The translations under genes were made by a program, and so were the position numbers. The notes below the pieces were generated by a model. The model was not told the origin of the DNA, ran no database searches, and saw nothing but the letters and a program-made list of their open reading frames with translations. A DNA stretch of 64,000 nt from Qipengyuania aestuarii (lineage in GTDB: Bacteria > Pseudomonadota > Alphaproteobacteria > Sphingomonadales > Sphingomonadaceae). The stretch lies in contig NZ_JAIGNP010000002.1 of the NCBI RefSeq assembly GCF_019711535.1, positions 682,001 through 746,000 on the forward strand, in the 5' to 3' direction. Positions 48,751 to 56,479 of this stretch are shown piece after piece. How positions within the stretch are numbered: the first letter of the stretch is position 1; each line of letters starts with the position of its first letter.

Positions 48751-50331
48751 CTATTCCGGTGTCGCCGGTTCGCACTGATAGACCAGCCGCTCATTGGGCT
48801 GGCGGGGGAGCTGGCCGAGGACTTCGCCCTGCAGATCCCCCAGCGTGCTCGCCGCGCTTTCCGCGCCGCAGCTGGGCGCCTTGTATTTCCCGCGGGCCTT
48901 GCGGGCCTCGCTCATCGCGCTGCGCGGCAGGAGGTAGCGTTCGGAGCGGAAGATGCGGCGGTCTGGGTCGAAGCTGTTCACCGCCACGGCATCTTCCTCG
49001 TTCGGCACGAAGACGCGCGACCAATTGCCCGAGGCATAGCCATATTGCGTGCGCTCGTTCACGCAGCCCTCGGCGGTCCAGTCGAAGGTGAGTTCGGGCG
49101 TTTCGGCATTGGTGATGCGGCTGCGTTCGGGAAGGATGTGGCACACGAAGCTGCCGTCGCCCCCGGCATTGGCGGCCAGCGGGTCCTTGCCGCCGCTTCC
49201 GCTAGCACCGTCCTGCATATCCGCCGCCACGCGCCGGTCGATTTCGTCGAGGCCGGGGCGGGTCACGAAGGCGATCAGCGCCACCACCACGAGGAAGGCG
49301 GCGAAAGCGAAGGCGATGTAGGCTTTCTTGCGGCGCAGCTGGGCATCCTCGGCCTCGGGATCGGTGCGTTCGCGGTGGCTCCAGCCCCACAGGCCCAGGC
49401 CGAAGGCGACCAGCAGCAGCACGAAGGCCAGCGCCATGCGGTCCTCGCGGTCCTGCGCCACGCCCAATTGCGCCGTCAGCAGCGCGCGTTCGCGCCGCTC
49501 GCGCGTTTCTTCCGCCCGCTGCGCCAAGTTCTGCAGCGCCTCGACGCGCTCGGCATCCAGCCGTTCCTTTTCCGCCGCATCCAGATCGGCGAGGCTGCGG
49601 CAGGTGCTGTCGTTCGTCAGCGGGGTGATGTCGTTTTCGCGCAGGAAGGGCAGCAGTTCGCGATTGGACACGGCGAAAAAGAACTCCGCATCGCCGCCTT
49701 CATTGTCCGCGCCGAAACTGTTCACCCCCACCACGCGGCCGCAGGGATCGAGCAGCGGACCGCCCGAATTGCCGCGCGCGATTGGCGCGGTGTGCAGGAT
49801 GGTGTCGAACTGGCGGCTTGGCCGCGCGCCCGAGACGAAGCCTGGGCTTTTGACCGGCGGCATGGAGCGGAAGATGTCGCTCATCGCCAATCCCTGCGCG
49901 CGGTCGACATTCATGGGATAGCCCACGCTGACCACCTGCCCGCTGTCCGCCACCTCGCGCGCGGTAATGGCGAGCGGGGGCAGCCGAAGATCGCCGGTCA
50001 CCTCGACCAGCGCCAGATCGGTGCGGCTGTTGACAGCCAGGATGCGGCCATAGACCGCCTCGCCGCCGCCGCTGGGCACGATGCCGATGCGCAGCTCGCT
50101 GTCGCTCATCGCGTCGCGCACCACATGGGCATTGGTCACAATCTTGTCCGGCGCGACCGCAAAGCCGGTGCCGTGGCTGACCGGGTAGATCTCGTCATTG
50201 TCGCTCTGGCCCAGGATCACCACGCGGACCACGCCGCGCGCCGCCACATCGATATCGGCAGGTTCGGCCTGCACGAGCGCGGGCAGGAGCAGCGTTATCA
50301 GTGCCGCGATTGCTGTTAGGAAACGTGTCAT
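48751..50331 (-). CDS. Trypsin-like serine protease with membrane anchor
   Basis: A 526-residue exported protein: signal peptide FLTAIAALITLLLPALVQA; protease domain at about 30-240 with His in TNAHVV, Asp in SRTDLALVEV and Ser in IARGNSGGPLL, the S1C/DegP-like triad. No PDZ domain follows. Instead there is an Arg/Glu coiled coil near 255-295 (AAEKERLDAERVEALQNLAQRAEETRERRERAL), two membrane helices around 308-325 and 345-365, and a C-terminal periplasmic domain with four Cys. This protease-coil-membrane layout is unusual for a DegP relative and may couple proteolysis to a membrane partner. Confidence 0.82.
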   Translation of the reverse strand: MTRFLTAIAALITLLLPALVQAEPADIDVAARGVVRVVILGQSDNDEIYPVSHGTGFAVAPDKIVTNAHVVRDAMSDSELRIGIVPSGGGEAVYGRILAVNSRTDLALVEVTGDLRLPPLAITAREVADSGQVVSVGYPMNVDRAQGLAMSDIFRSMPPVKSPGFVSGARPSRQFDTILHTAPIARGNSGGPLLDPCGRVVGVNSFGADNEGGDAEFFFAVSNRELLPFLRENDITPLTNDSTCRSLADLDAAEKERLDAERVEALQNLAQRAEETRERRERALLTAQLGVAQDREDRMALAFVLLLVAFGLGLWGWSHRERTDPEAEDAQLRRKKAYIAFAFAAFLVVVALIAFVTRPGLDEIDRRVAADMQDGASGSGGKDPLAANAGGDGSFVCHILPERSRITNAETPELTFDWTAEGCVNERTQYGYASGNWSRVFVPNEEDAVAVNSFDPDRRIFRSERYLLPRSAMSEARKARGKYKAPSCGAESAASTLGDLQGEVLGQLPRQPNERLVYQCEPATPE

Positions 50332-50436
50332 TGGCGCTGGTCCTTAGCTATTTCCCCGCATTGACCGCAAGCTTCGGGATGCGCCGCGTCCAGAGCTTTG
50401 GCATTCCTCTGGCATCACGCTAGGAAAGAGGCAGCC

Positions 50437-51516
50437 ATGTCCGAGACGCCCGACACCATATCCATGACCGACGGCCCGCTCACGGACGGCCAGCTTACGG
50501 ATGACCGGCGCTGGCGCATTGCATTGGCCAAGGACCGGCGCTTCGACGGCGTCTTCGTCACCGGCGTTCATTCCACCGGCATCTATTGCCGCCCGTCCTG
50601 CCCCGCGCGCGCGCCGAAACGGGAAAACGTGCGCTTCTATGCCGACCCTGCTGCGGCAGAGGCGGCGGGCCTGCGCGCCTGCAAGCGCTGCGCCCCCGAT
50701 CAGCACAGCCGCGAAGAACAGGCGGTGCTGCACGCGCTGGCCGCGATGAAGGAGGCGGAGGACAGCCTCTCGCTCGACCGGCTCGGCGCGCTGACCGATT
50801 ATTCGCCCACCCATTTCCAGCGCATCTTCACCCGCGCCGTGGGCCTGTCTCCCGCCGCCTACCAGCGCGCCCTGCGCCGCGAGCGGGCGGAAGAGGCGCT
50901 GGCGGGCGGCACCAGCGTGACCGGCGCGATCTACGAGGCGGGCTACACCTCGCCCTCGCGCTTTTACGACGACAGGAAGGACAGCGGCATGACGGCGAGC
51001 GACTGGAAGGATGGCGGCAGGGGCCGCACGGTGCACTGGGCCACGGTCGACACCACGCTCGGCACCATGCTGGTCGCCGCGACCGAGCGCGGGGTCTGCT
51101 GCCTGTCGTTCGGGGAGGGCGAGGCTGAATTGCAGGCCCGTTTCCCGCATGCCGAGCTGGCAGAGGGCGGGGAGGAATTCCGCCGCCTCTTCGAACAGGT
51201 CGCCGCCGCAGTCGAGGCGCCGCACAGCGCCGCCGCCGCCGACATCCCGCTGGATGTGAAGGGCACCGCCTTCCAGCAGCGCGTATGGCAGGCCCTGCGC
51301 GCCATCCCGCCCGGCGAAACGCGCAGCTACGGCCAACTTGCCGCCGCGCTCGGCAACCCCAAGGCCAGCCGCGCAGTGGGCGGGGCCAATGGGGCGAACA
51401 ACATCGCCGTTCTCATCCCCTGCCACCGCGTAATCGCCGTTGACGGTGGGCTGGGCGGCTACGCCTATGGGAGCGAGATAAAAGCCGAATTGCTGCGGCG
51501 GGAGAAGGGAGGCTGA
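50437..51516 (+). CDS. ada: Bifunctional methylation regulator and DNA repair protein Ada
   Basis: A 359-residue Ada from the ATG at 50437 (AGGAAAGAG upstream). The N-terminal zinc domain has Cys51, Cys55, Cys82 and Cys85 (YCRPSCPA and CKRC); one of the first Cys accepts methyl from phosphotriesters and switches Ada into an activator. An AraC-type helix-turn-helix lies near 100-190 (LTDYSPTHFQRIFTRAVGLSPAAYQRALRRERA). The C-terminal O6-methylguanine methyltransferase has the PCHRV motif with acceptor Cys329. It probably activates its own transcription; no alkB follows. Confidence 0.95.
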   Translation: MSETPDTISMTDGPLTDGQLTDDRRWRIALAKDRRFDGVFVTGVHSTGIYCRPSCPARAPKRENVRFYADPAAAEAAGLRACKRCAPDQHSREEQAVLHALAAMKEAEDSLSLDRLGALTDYSPTHFQRIFTRAVGLSPAAYQRALRRERAEEALAGGTSVTGAIYEAGYTSPSRFYDDRKDSGMTASDWKDGGRGRTVHWATVDTTLGTMLVAATERGVCCLSFGEGEAELQARFPHAELAEGGEEFRRLFEQVAAAVEAPHSAAAADIPLDVKGTAFQQRVWQALRAIPPGETRSYGQLAAALGNPKASRAVGGANGANNIAVLIPCHRVIAVDGGLGGYAYGSEIKAELLRREKGG

Positions 51517-51521
51517 CGCGG

Positions 51522-52031
51522 ATGCCTGAAACTCACGACAGCCTATCCGCGAGGCAACTGCCTTGGAGAACAGGGGCTCTTGGTTGTATCTTTCCGATAA
51601 TGGCCCTTGCTGGCGTGACATTCGGCATTGCTGCGTTCGACAGTTCCGTTGCCCAAGGTCTAGCCGAAACTGATCGCGGCAGCATTCTGAAGTTGACCGA
51701 AGAGATGACCGTGCGGGGCGTCAACGCCCCGCTATTACTTCTGGCTCTTTATGTCGGGTGGGAAACCTTCCGGTTTGGCTGGCGCTGGGCCGACGAAATT
51801 GCGGTCCAGGCAACCGATCTCGGGCTCGTTCCACATCGATCGACTCTGATTAGACCGATCCCGTGGCGCGAAGTATACGACGTGAAATTCTCGACGAACC
51901 GCAGGGCGCAGTCGCTTCTCATCAGGCTTCATGATGGGTCGACGAAGATCATTCGCGGAGTGAGCAATGACGAGATCATCTGTGAGAGGTTCGCTGCTCA
52001 TGTCCGTGAACAGGTACGGATGGCTGAATGA
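51522..52031 (+). CDS. Hypothetical membrane protein with PH-like tail
   Basis: A 169-residue protein starting five bases after ada with GGAGG upstream. Two helices (about 18-38 and 68-84) precede a C-terminal strand-rich part, DEIAVQATDLGLVPHRSTLIRPIPWREVYDVKFSTNRRAQSLLIRLHDGSTKII, that resembles small bacterial PH-like domains attached to membrane helices. Codon use is less GC-rich than the neighbours. It may be transcribed with ada by position, but nothing else links it to alkylation repair. Confidence 0.65.
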   Translation: MPETHDSLSARQLPWRTGALGCIFPIMALAGVTFGIAAFDSSVAQGLAETDRGSILKLTEEMTVRGVNAPLLLLALYVGWETFRFGWRWADEIAVQATDLGLVPHRSTLIRPIPWREVYDVKFSTNRRAQSLLIRLHDGSTKIIRGVSNDEIICERFAAHVREQVRMAE

Positions 52032-52103
52032 GCGATATGAGCCCGCCCAATAACTGACGGCATAACTATCGTTTCGCGGCGGAATCGCTTCCGTTCGCGG
52101 AAT

Positions 52104-52766
52104 TCAAAACGGCACTGGCCGGTGGAGATCGACGCTCAGCCTTCCGGGCTCGTCATAATGGATGGTCAGATCGGTCATGCTGTCGATCCGGATTTGGGCG
52201 TCGTCCCGACCCTGAATTATCGCAAGCGGATTTGGATTCGCCAGTCGCGCGCGCAGTCTGGCGGGGTTGTCGCATTCCGGCTGGAGGGGGTGTTGCGCCG
52301 TGCATCGCATGGTGAAGCCTTCCGCGTCCTTCAGATAGGCGTCGAGACGGGCAAGCGCCCATGCGGCGCGGTCGGGGTGTGCTGCCGCTGTTCCGATCAG
52401 GCGGACGTAGCCCGTGCCGGGACAGGCTTCGGCCTCGCGGGTAAGCGCCACCTCACGCTCTGCGCTTGCGCCCCTCCTCCGGTCGAACCACCAGGTGGGC
52501 GCGCCATCCTCCTCGCCCGCTCGCGCGATACCCGCAAGCCAGCGGGTGCGCAGGCAAAAGCCGTGTTGCGGGATCGGCTGCTCGGTCAGGATGAGCAGGG
52601 TGTCAGGCCTCATGTATTGTGGCAGTTGGATGGTCTGGCTCACAATCGGACGCTGATTGCGCCCTTCGAGCACCTTGTCGGCCAGTGCATCCAATTCGGC
52701 AGTCGAAGGATCGGGGATCATCACGAGGATAGCCGAAAAAATCGCCAGGATGAAAGAAGAGATCAT
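52104..52766 (-). CDS. Hypothetical exported protein
   Basis: A 220-residue protein with an N-terminal hydrophobic segment (SFILAIFSAILVM) followed by a soluble domain that has four Cys (in HGFCLRTRW, EACPGTGY, MRCTAQHP, PECDN), suggesting two disulfides in the periplasm, and a WLAGIARAGEEDGAPTWWFDRR motif. The start lacks a clear ribosome site. No family recognised. Copy 1 of the degenerate repeat lies 69 bases upstream of its start. Confidence 0.55.
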   Translation of the reverse strand: MISSFILAIFSAILVMIPDPSTAELDALADKVLEGRNQRPIVSQTIQLPQYMRPDTLLILTEQPIPQHGFCLRTRWLAGIARAGEEDGAPTWWFDRRRGASAEREVALTREAEACPGTGYVRLIGTAAAHPDRAAWALARLDAYLKDAEGFTMRCTAQHPLQPECDNPARLRARLANPNPLAIIQGRDDAQIRIDSMTDLTIHYDEPGRLSVDLHRPVPF

Positions 52767-52812
52767 GAGAGATTAGTGCAGGTAAGGCGGCTGCTTTGTC
52801 AATCATCGTCGA

Positions 52813-52825
52813 GTTTTTGAAAAAC
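52813..52825. repeat. Short palindrome GTTTTTGAAAAAC, copy 1
   Basis: Perfect 6-1-6 inverted repeat. With two more bases upstream (GA) it is an exact 15-base match to 55307-55321. Confidence 0.5.
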
Positions 52826-52834
52826 AGGGGCCAA

Positions 52835-52950
52835 ATTATTTCCGCCAACATGAAAGACCCGTTTTTCCACATGCGTTTTTCATGCAACCTTTTGCGAATT
52901 ATGGACATGACCATCACGTCTGTTCCTCTCGATCCGGCAAGAACCTGCGG
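52835..52950. repeat. Degenerate direct repeat, copy 1
   Basis: From 52835 to about 52903 this sequence matches 55097-55164 at roughly four of five positions with one indel; similarity fades but continues to about 52950. Shared blocks include TTNCCGCC, ACCCGTTTT, ACATGCGTTTTT and TTTGCGAAT. It fills most of the otherwise empty 52767-53071 gap. A 40-codon frame (52850-52972) lies within it but the substitution pattern is not coding-like. Confidence 0.65.
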
Positions 52951-53071
52951 CGCGGGCCGTTCTCGCAAATAAGGACAGGGCCACGCGCGACAATACAGTC
53001 GAGGTGAAGCGGCCGCGGCGCTGAATTGAGCGCGGCCCGATTTCCCCTAGCCCTCGCGGTTGCGCCTGGAC

Positions 53072-54145
53072 CTAATGCGTGGTCCCGCCGCCGTGGTTCT
53101 GGTGCAGGACCGGCAAAATATACTTCTCGTAAAGCCGTTCGCTCTTGGCGTGGGCGTCACGTTGGCCGAAGTTCGTTGTCGTAATCACGGTGACCGAGTT
53201 GGTTTCTGGCTGGACGATCACTTTATTGCCGCCATTCCCGCTCATCAGCCTTGCCGATACGGTTTCGCCGCCGACAGAGAACGGCTGGATCCAGAACAGA
53301 TACCCATATTCAAAGCCGCGGCCGTCATCGATCGATGCATGCGGTTCGAGCGATGCGCTGGCCCAGTCAGAGCTAAAGACCTGTGTCTGCCCGGCCTTGC
53401 CTGAATCGAGAAACAGCTGGCCAAGTGACGCCAGGCTTTTGCTCGTCAAGGCCAGCCCGCCGCCGCCCATCGCCACCCCAAGCGGCGAGAACTGCCATTC
53501 GGCCTTATCGATACCCAAGGGCGCGAAGAGGCGCGTCGCTGCAAAATCCTCCAGCTGCTTACCGGTCGCCTTCTCGATGACCGCGCCAAGCGTGACGACC
53601 CCTGCCGTGCAATAGGAGAAGGCCCGTCCATAAGGGCTGTCTTCGGGTCGCGCCGACCACGCGGGAAAGCCTCTGACCGGCAAGTCGAGATAGAAGCCGA
53701 CCCAATCTTCGATCAGATACATGCGTTCTTCGTTGCCGCGCGAAAAGCTGTTGGAATCGTTGCATTCCGCAATCGAACTCATCGTCAGGAGATCTTCGAC
53801 GGTGACGTTCTCTTTCCGCAAATCCGGGTTCAACGGCTCATGTTCGGGAAAGAAGCCGGGGATCTTTGCATCAAGGCCCAGCGTGCCGTCGGCAATCGCT
53901 ATTCCCGCGAGCATTCCGGTCACCGTCTTTGTGGCCGAACGCGTGTTGCGAACGGCATTCGCGCCGCCTTCGTCGAAATAATGTTCGGCCAGCAATGCGC
54001 CGTCTTGCATGATAACGATACTGGTCACGCCGCTGAGTTCATCCTCCGCCGCAGCGGCAAGGGCCGTGTCGATATCACTTTCTCCTTGTGCCTGGACGGG
54101 TTGCGCGCTTGCCACCAGGGCAAGAAGGGGAAGAAGAATTTTCAA
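53072..54145 (-). CDS. Serine hydrolase, beta-lactamase class C-like
   Basis: A 357-residue exported penicillin-binding-fold hydrolase. The long frame (to 54448) overlaps the AraC gene; a TTG at 54145 with GGAG eight bases upstream gives a clean signal peptide, MKILLPLLALVASAQPVQAQ, and is chosen. The nucleophile motif SxxK is SATKTV near residue 75. The second motif is YCTAG instead of YxN, and the KTG/HxG position reads SGNGGN, so beta-lactamase activity is doubtful; an esterase or peptidase is more likely. The adjacent AraC gene on the same strand is its probable regulator. Confidence 0.82.
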   Translation of the reverse strand: MKILLPLLALVASAQPVQAQGESDIDTALAAAAEDELSGVTSIVIMQDGALLAEHYFDEGGANAVRNTRSATKTVTGMLAGIAIADGTLGLDAKIPGFFPEHEPLNPDLRKENVTVEDLLTMSSIAECNDSNSFSRGNEERMYLIEDWVGFYLDLPVRGFPAWSARPEDSPYGRAFSYCTAGVVTLGAVIEKATGKQLEDFAATRLFAPLGIDKAEWQFSPLGVAMGGGGLALTSKSLASLGQLFLDSGKAGQTQVFSSDWASASLEPHASIDDGRGFEYGYLFWIQPFSVGGETVSARLMSGNGGNKVIVQPETNSVTVITTTNFGQRDAHAKSERLYEKYILPVLHQNHGGGTTH

Positions 54146-54209
54146 AGGTCTTACTCCAGTTTGATCGGAGGTGTCGCTAAGCTCGGGCGCGACGGGATTC
54201 TTGTACATT

Positions 54210-55004
54210 TCAAACCTGTGCGGCAGCCCGGCGATATCGTGCGGGCGAAGAACCGGCACGGCGGGTAAAGAACCTCGAAAAGTGCGCCTGATCGCAAAAG
54301 CCCAGGTCCAGTGAAATTTCGGCAAGGGATTGGCGACCAAGCTGCAGGCGTTCGCAGGCCCGTTCGAATTGCCGGTCGCGAAGCAACTGGCCTGCGGTCC
54401 TGCCGAACGACCGGCGAAACACGCGCGCAAGATGGACCGGATGTACATCGGCCTCGTAGGCCAGCTCTGCCAGCGTCATTGCCTCGGGCGATTCCTCCAT
54501 CACTTTTTCATAAGCCCGCATTGTCCAGGGCGGCATGTGGGAACCGGGCGTTCCCTCGTCATGCCGCAGAAGCGCGAGAGTCACTTCGTCCAGAGTGACA
54601 GTGGCTGCGCCGAACTCCAGTTCCTCGATCACCTCTATCATGCGGGCAAGATCGGCCGGGTGCCGCGATACGCGCGCAACCCCTTCGCGGGATAGGTGGG
54701 GCGCGATGTTGATCGCCAGAAAACGTCCGGTGGGGCCGTAGAACCGGTCGCGGTGCGCAGTGCCTGCTGGATTGTCCACCAGGATGGGGGCCGCGGTTAC
54801 CGGCGGCGCCCCTTCAGCCGTGGTGATGTAATTTCCTTCAAGGACGAAAATCAAATGGGCATCTTCATGCACATGCGGCTCGATTTCGATATCGCGGGCA
54901 TTGAAGAAACCGAACCGAACCGCTTCGGATTCGTGATTTAGCGATTTTGACCCCCAGATTTCGCCATAGCTGCGTTGAATATAGTCCGGTTCGTGCCCCG
55001 CCAT
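54210..55004 (-). CDS. AraC family transcriptional regulator
   Basis: A 264-residue regulator with an N-terminal cupin half (HVHEDAHLIFVLEGNYITTAEGAPPVTAAPILVDNPAGTAHRDRF, which keeps the HxH of a ligand-binding cupin) and a C-terminal pair of helix-turn-helix units (MTLAELAYEADVHPVHLARVFRRSFGRTAGQLLRDRQFERACERL, then SLAEISLDLGFCDQAHFSRFFTRRAGSSPARYRR). It is upstream of the serine hydrolase on the same strand and separated by about 64 bases, so it likely controls that gene or itself. Confidence 0.9.
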   Translation of the reverse strand: MAGHEPDYIQRSYGEIWGSKSLNHESEAVRFGFFNARDIEIEPHVHEDAHLIFVLEGNYITTAEGAPPVTAAPILVDNPAGTAHRDRFYGPTGRFLAINIAPHLSREGVARVSRHPADLARMIEVIEELEFGAATVTLDEVTLALLRHDEGTPGSHMPPWTMRAYEKVMEESPEAMTLAELAYEADVHPVHLARVFRRSFGRTAGQLLRDRQFERACERLQLGRQSLAEISLDLGFCDQAHFSRFFTRRAGSSPARYRRAAAQV

Positions 55005-55096
55005 TCGATCCTCTATTTGTTGCAGCCCCGGTAAAGTCGCTTTCCTACATCAATATTGTCCGCAATCTACCCCAACCTTTGGCCGAATTCGGGCCG

Positions 55097-55220
55097 AATT
55101 CTTGCCGCCGATATGCAAAACCCGTTTTCCTACATGCGTTTTTTCTGCAATCTGTTTGCGAATGACGCACACGTTCACCTCAGCCCTTTCTTTCGGTTCG
55201 GCGCAGATCCACACGGGGCG
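55097..55220. repeat. Degenerate direct repeat, copy 2
   Basis: Partner of 52835-52950, same orientation, 93 bases upstream of the AraC start just as copy 1 is 69 bases upstream of another minus-strand gene. The best-matching part is 55097-55164. A frame 55113-55244 encodes MQNPFSYMRFFCNLF, compared with MKDPFFHMRFSCNLL from copy 1. Confidence 0.65.
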
Positions 55221-55308
55221 AAGAGCGGAGTTCTTGGAAGTTGACAGCAGGGCATGCGAAAACCGCGCTCGGCACCGCAGAAAACAGGGCTTGGTGTGGA
55301 GGGGAAGA

Positions 55309-55321
55309 GTTTTTGAAAAAC
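55309..55321. repeat. Short palindrome GTTTTTGAAAAAC, copy 2
   Basis: Same palindrome as at 52813-52825, here enclosed by ACAGGGC/GCCCTGT arms, about 100 bases before the CPBP gene start. Confidence 0.5.
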
Positions 55322-55418
55322 GCCCTGTCGGTGTCACGCTCTCGCGCTTCTCGAGGGCCGATGGCGAGTTTCAGGGGCGGCCGGAGCGGCCGATTGACGA
55401 ATGAAAGGGAGGGGCGTT

Positions 55419-56429
55419 TTGGACGAGACACGTACACAGCAGGATATCACGCAGCACGAACTGGCGGACACCGCTAAGGAAAAACGCGGCAAATCCAAGG
55501 CGCGGCGGTTCTTCGATTTCCCGCTTGTCGCGCTGTTATCCGGGCTGCTGAGCTTCCTCGCGGCCGGGATCACTATCGGGTTGATCCTCTATACCGTCGC
55601 GGCGATTGCCGGGATTTCCGACATGGAGACAGCGCCTGTATGGCTGAGCGACTATTTCTCCGCGATCCTCATGGCCGTGGGCGCCGTGATGGTGGCCAAA
55701 TTCTCGCTGCGCCATCTGGGTGAGGAACCGCGCGACGACTTGCCCTTCGATGCCCGGGCGCGCGACTTTTTCGTCGGACTGCTGTTCGCTGCCGTATTGA
55801 TGAGCATGATGGTCGGCATCGCCGCGCTGCTGGGCGTGTACCGGATCGATGGCTGGGGCGGCAGCACCTCCTTCCTGACGCTGTTCCTGATGGCCGGCTT
55901 CCAGGCGGCGTTCTTCGAGGAGATCCTGTTTCGCGGCGTCATCTTCCGTTTTCTGGAGGAATTCTTCGGCAGCTGGGTCGCCCTGCTGATCTCGGCGCTG
56001 CTCTTCGGCCTCGTGCACTGGAGCAATCCCAACGGCACGCTGCTCGCGGCGCTGGCGATCGCGCTGGAGGCGGGCATCCTGCTCGGCGCGGCCTACATGC
56101 TCACGCGCAATCTGTGGCTGGCGATCGGCCTGCACTGGGGCTGGAACGTGGTGCAGGGCTATATCTGGGACGTGTCGGTGTCGGGCATCGCGGTGGATGG
56201 GCTGGTCGATGCCAAGCCCATGGGCGATCCGCTGCTGTCGGGCGGGGCGTTCGGGCTGGAAGCATCCGCCATCGCCATGGTGATGGCGACCGCGACGGGC
56301 ATCTGGCTGCTCGTGAAAGCGGTGCGTATCGGGCACATCGTGCAGCCCTGGTGGGTGCGCCGCAGGACGGGCGCGGCGCTGCCGACCTCTACCCCTCCGA
56401 TCTCGCCCACGCTTTCGGTGAAGCGGTGA
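55419..56429 (+). CDS. CPBP family intramembrane metalloprotease
   Basis: A 336-residue membrane protein of the CAAX-protease/bacteriocin-processing (Abi) family. The catalytic motifs are FFEEILFRGVIF (EExxxR) near 165, VHWSNP, and LHWGWNVV near 235, embedded in about eight helices. An ATG at 55401 is in frame, but GGGAGGGG (55408-55415) lies after it and just before a TTG at 55419, which is the better start. The N-terminus is a charged cytosolic stretch of about 35 residues. Substrates of bacterial CPBP proteases are mostly unknown. Confidence 0.85.
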   Translation: MDETRTQQDITQHELADTAKEKRGKSKARRFFDFPLVALLSGLLSFLAAGITIGLILYTVAAIAGISDMETAPVWLSDYFSAILMAVGAVMVAKFSLRHLGEEPRDDLPFDARARDFFVGLLFAAVLMSMMVGIAALLGVYRIDGWGGSTSFLTLFLMAGFQAAFFEEILFRGVIFRFLEEFFGSWVALLISALLFGLVHWSNPNGTLLAALAIALEAGILLGAAYMLTRNLWLAIGLHWGWNVVQGYIWDVSVSGIAVDGLVDAKPMGDPLLSGGAFGLEASAIAMVMATATGIWLLVKAVRIGHIVQPWWVRRRTGAALPTSTPPISPTLSVKR

Positions 56430-56458
56430 ACGAGAAAAACTGTGCTTTGACACCTTGA

Positions 56459-56477
56459 ATTGCGAACCGTTCGCAAT
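56459..56477 (+). promoter_or_regulatory. Putative Fur operator
   Basis: Perfect 9-1-9 inverted repeat ATTGCGAACCGTTCGCAAT immediately upstream of the siderophore-interacting protein gene. The TTGCGAA/TTCGCAA halves fit 7-1-7 Fur-type boxes of alphaproteobacteria. A TTGACA -35-like hexamer lies at 56447-56452. Confidence 0.6.
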
Positions 56478-56479
56478 AA

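Larger units (their letters stand above)
55005..55418. other. Intergenic region with repeat copy 2 and nested inverted repeats
   Basis: The 414 bases between the divergent AraC and CPBP genes hold repeat copy 2, the second GTTTTTGAAAAAC palindrome, and a wider inverted repeat ACAGGGC (55284-55290) / GCCCTGT (55322-55328) that encloses that palindrome. Several overlapping frames exist but none has gene-like features. Confidence 0.5.

Noticed and set aside
52850..52972. 40-codon peptide in repeat copy 1 as a real gene
   Set aside because: Starts similarly to a frame in copy 2 but changes are not concentrated at third positions, no Shine-Dalgarno is present, and the tails do not match.
55102..55404. 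100-codon plus-strand frame across the AraC-CPBP gap
   Set aside because: It lies in repeat DNA, has no ribosome site and shows basic, low-complexity translation without a matching frame in repeat copy 1.
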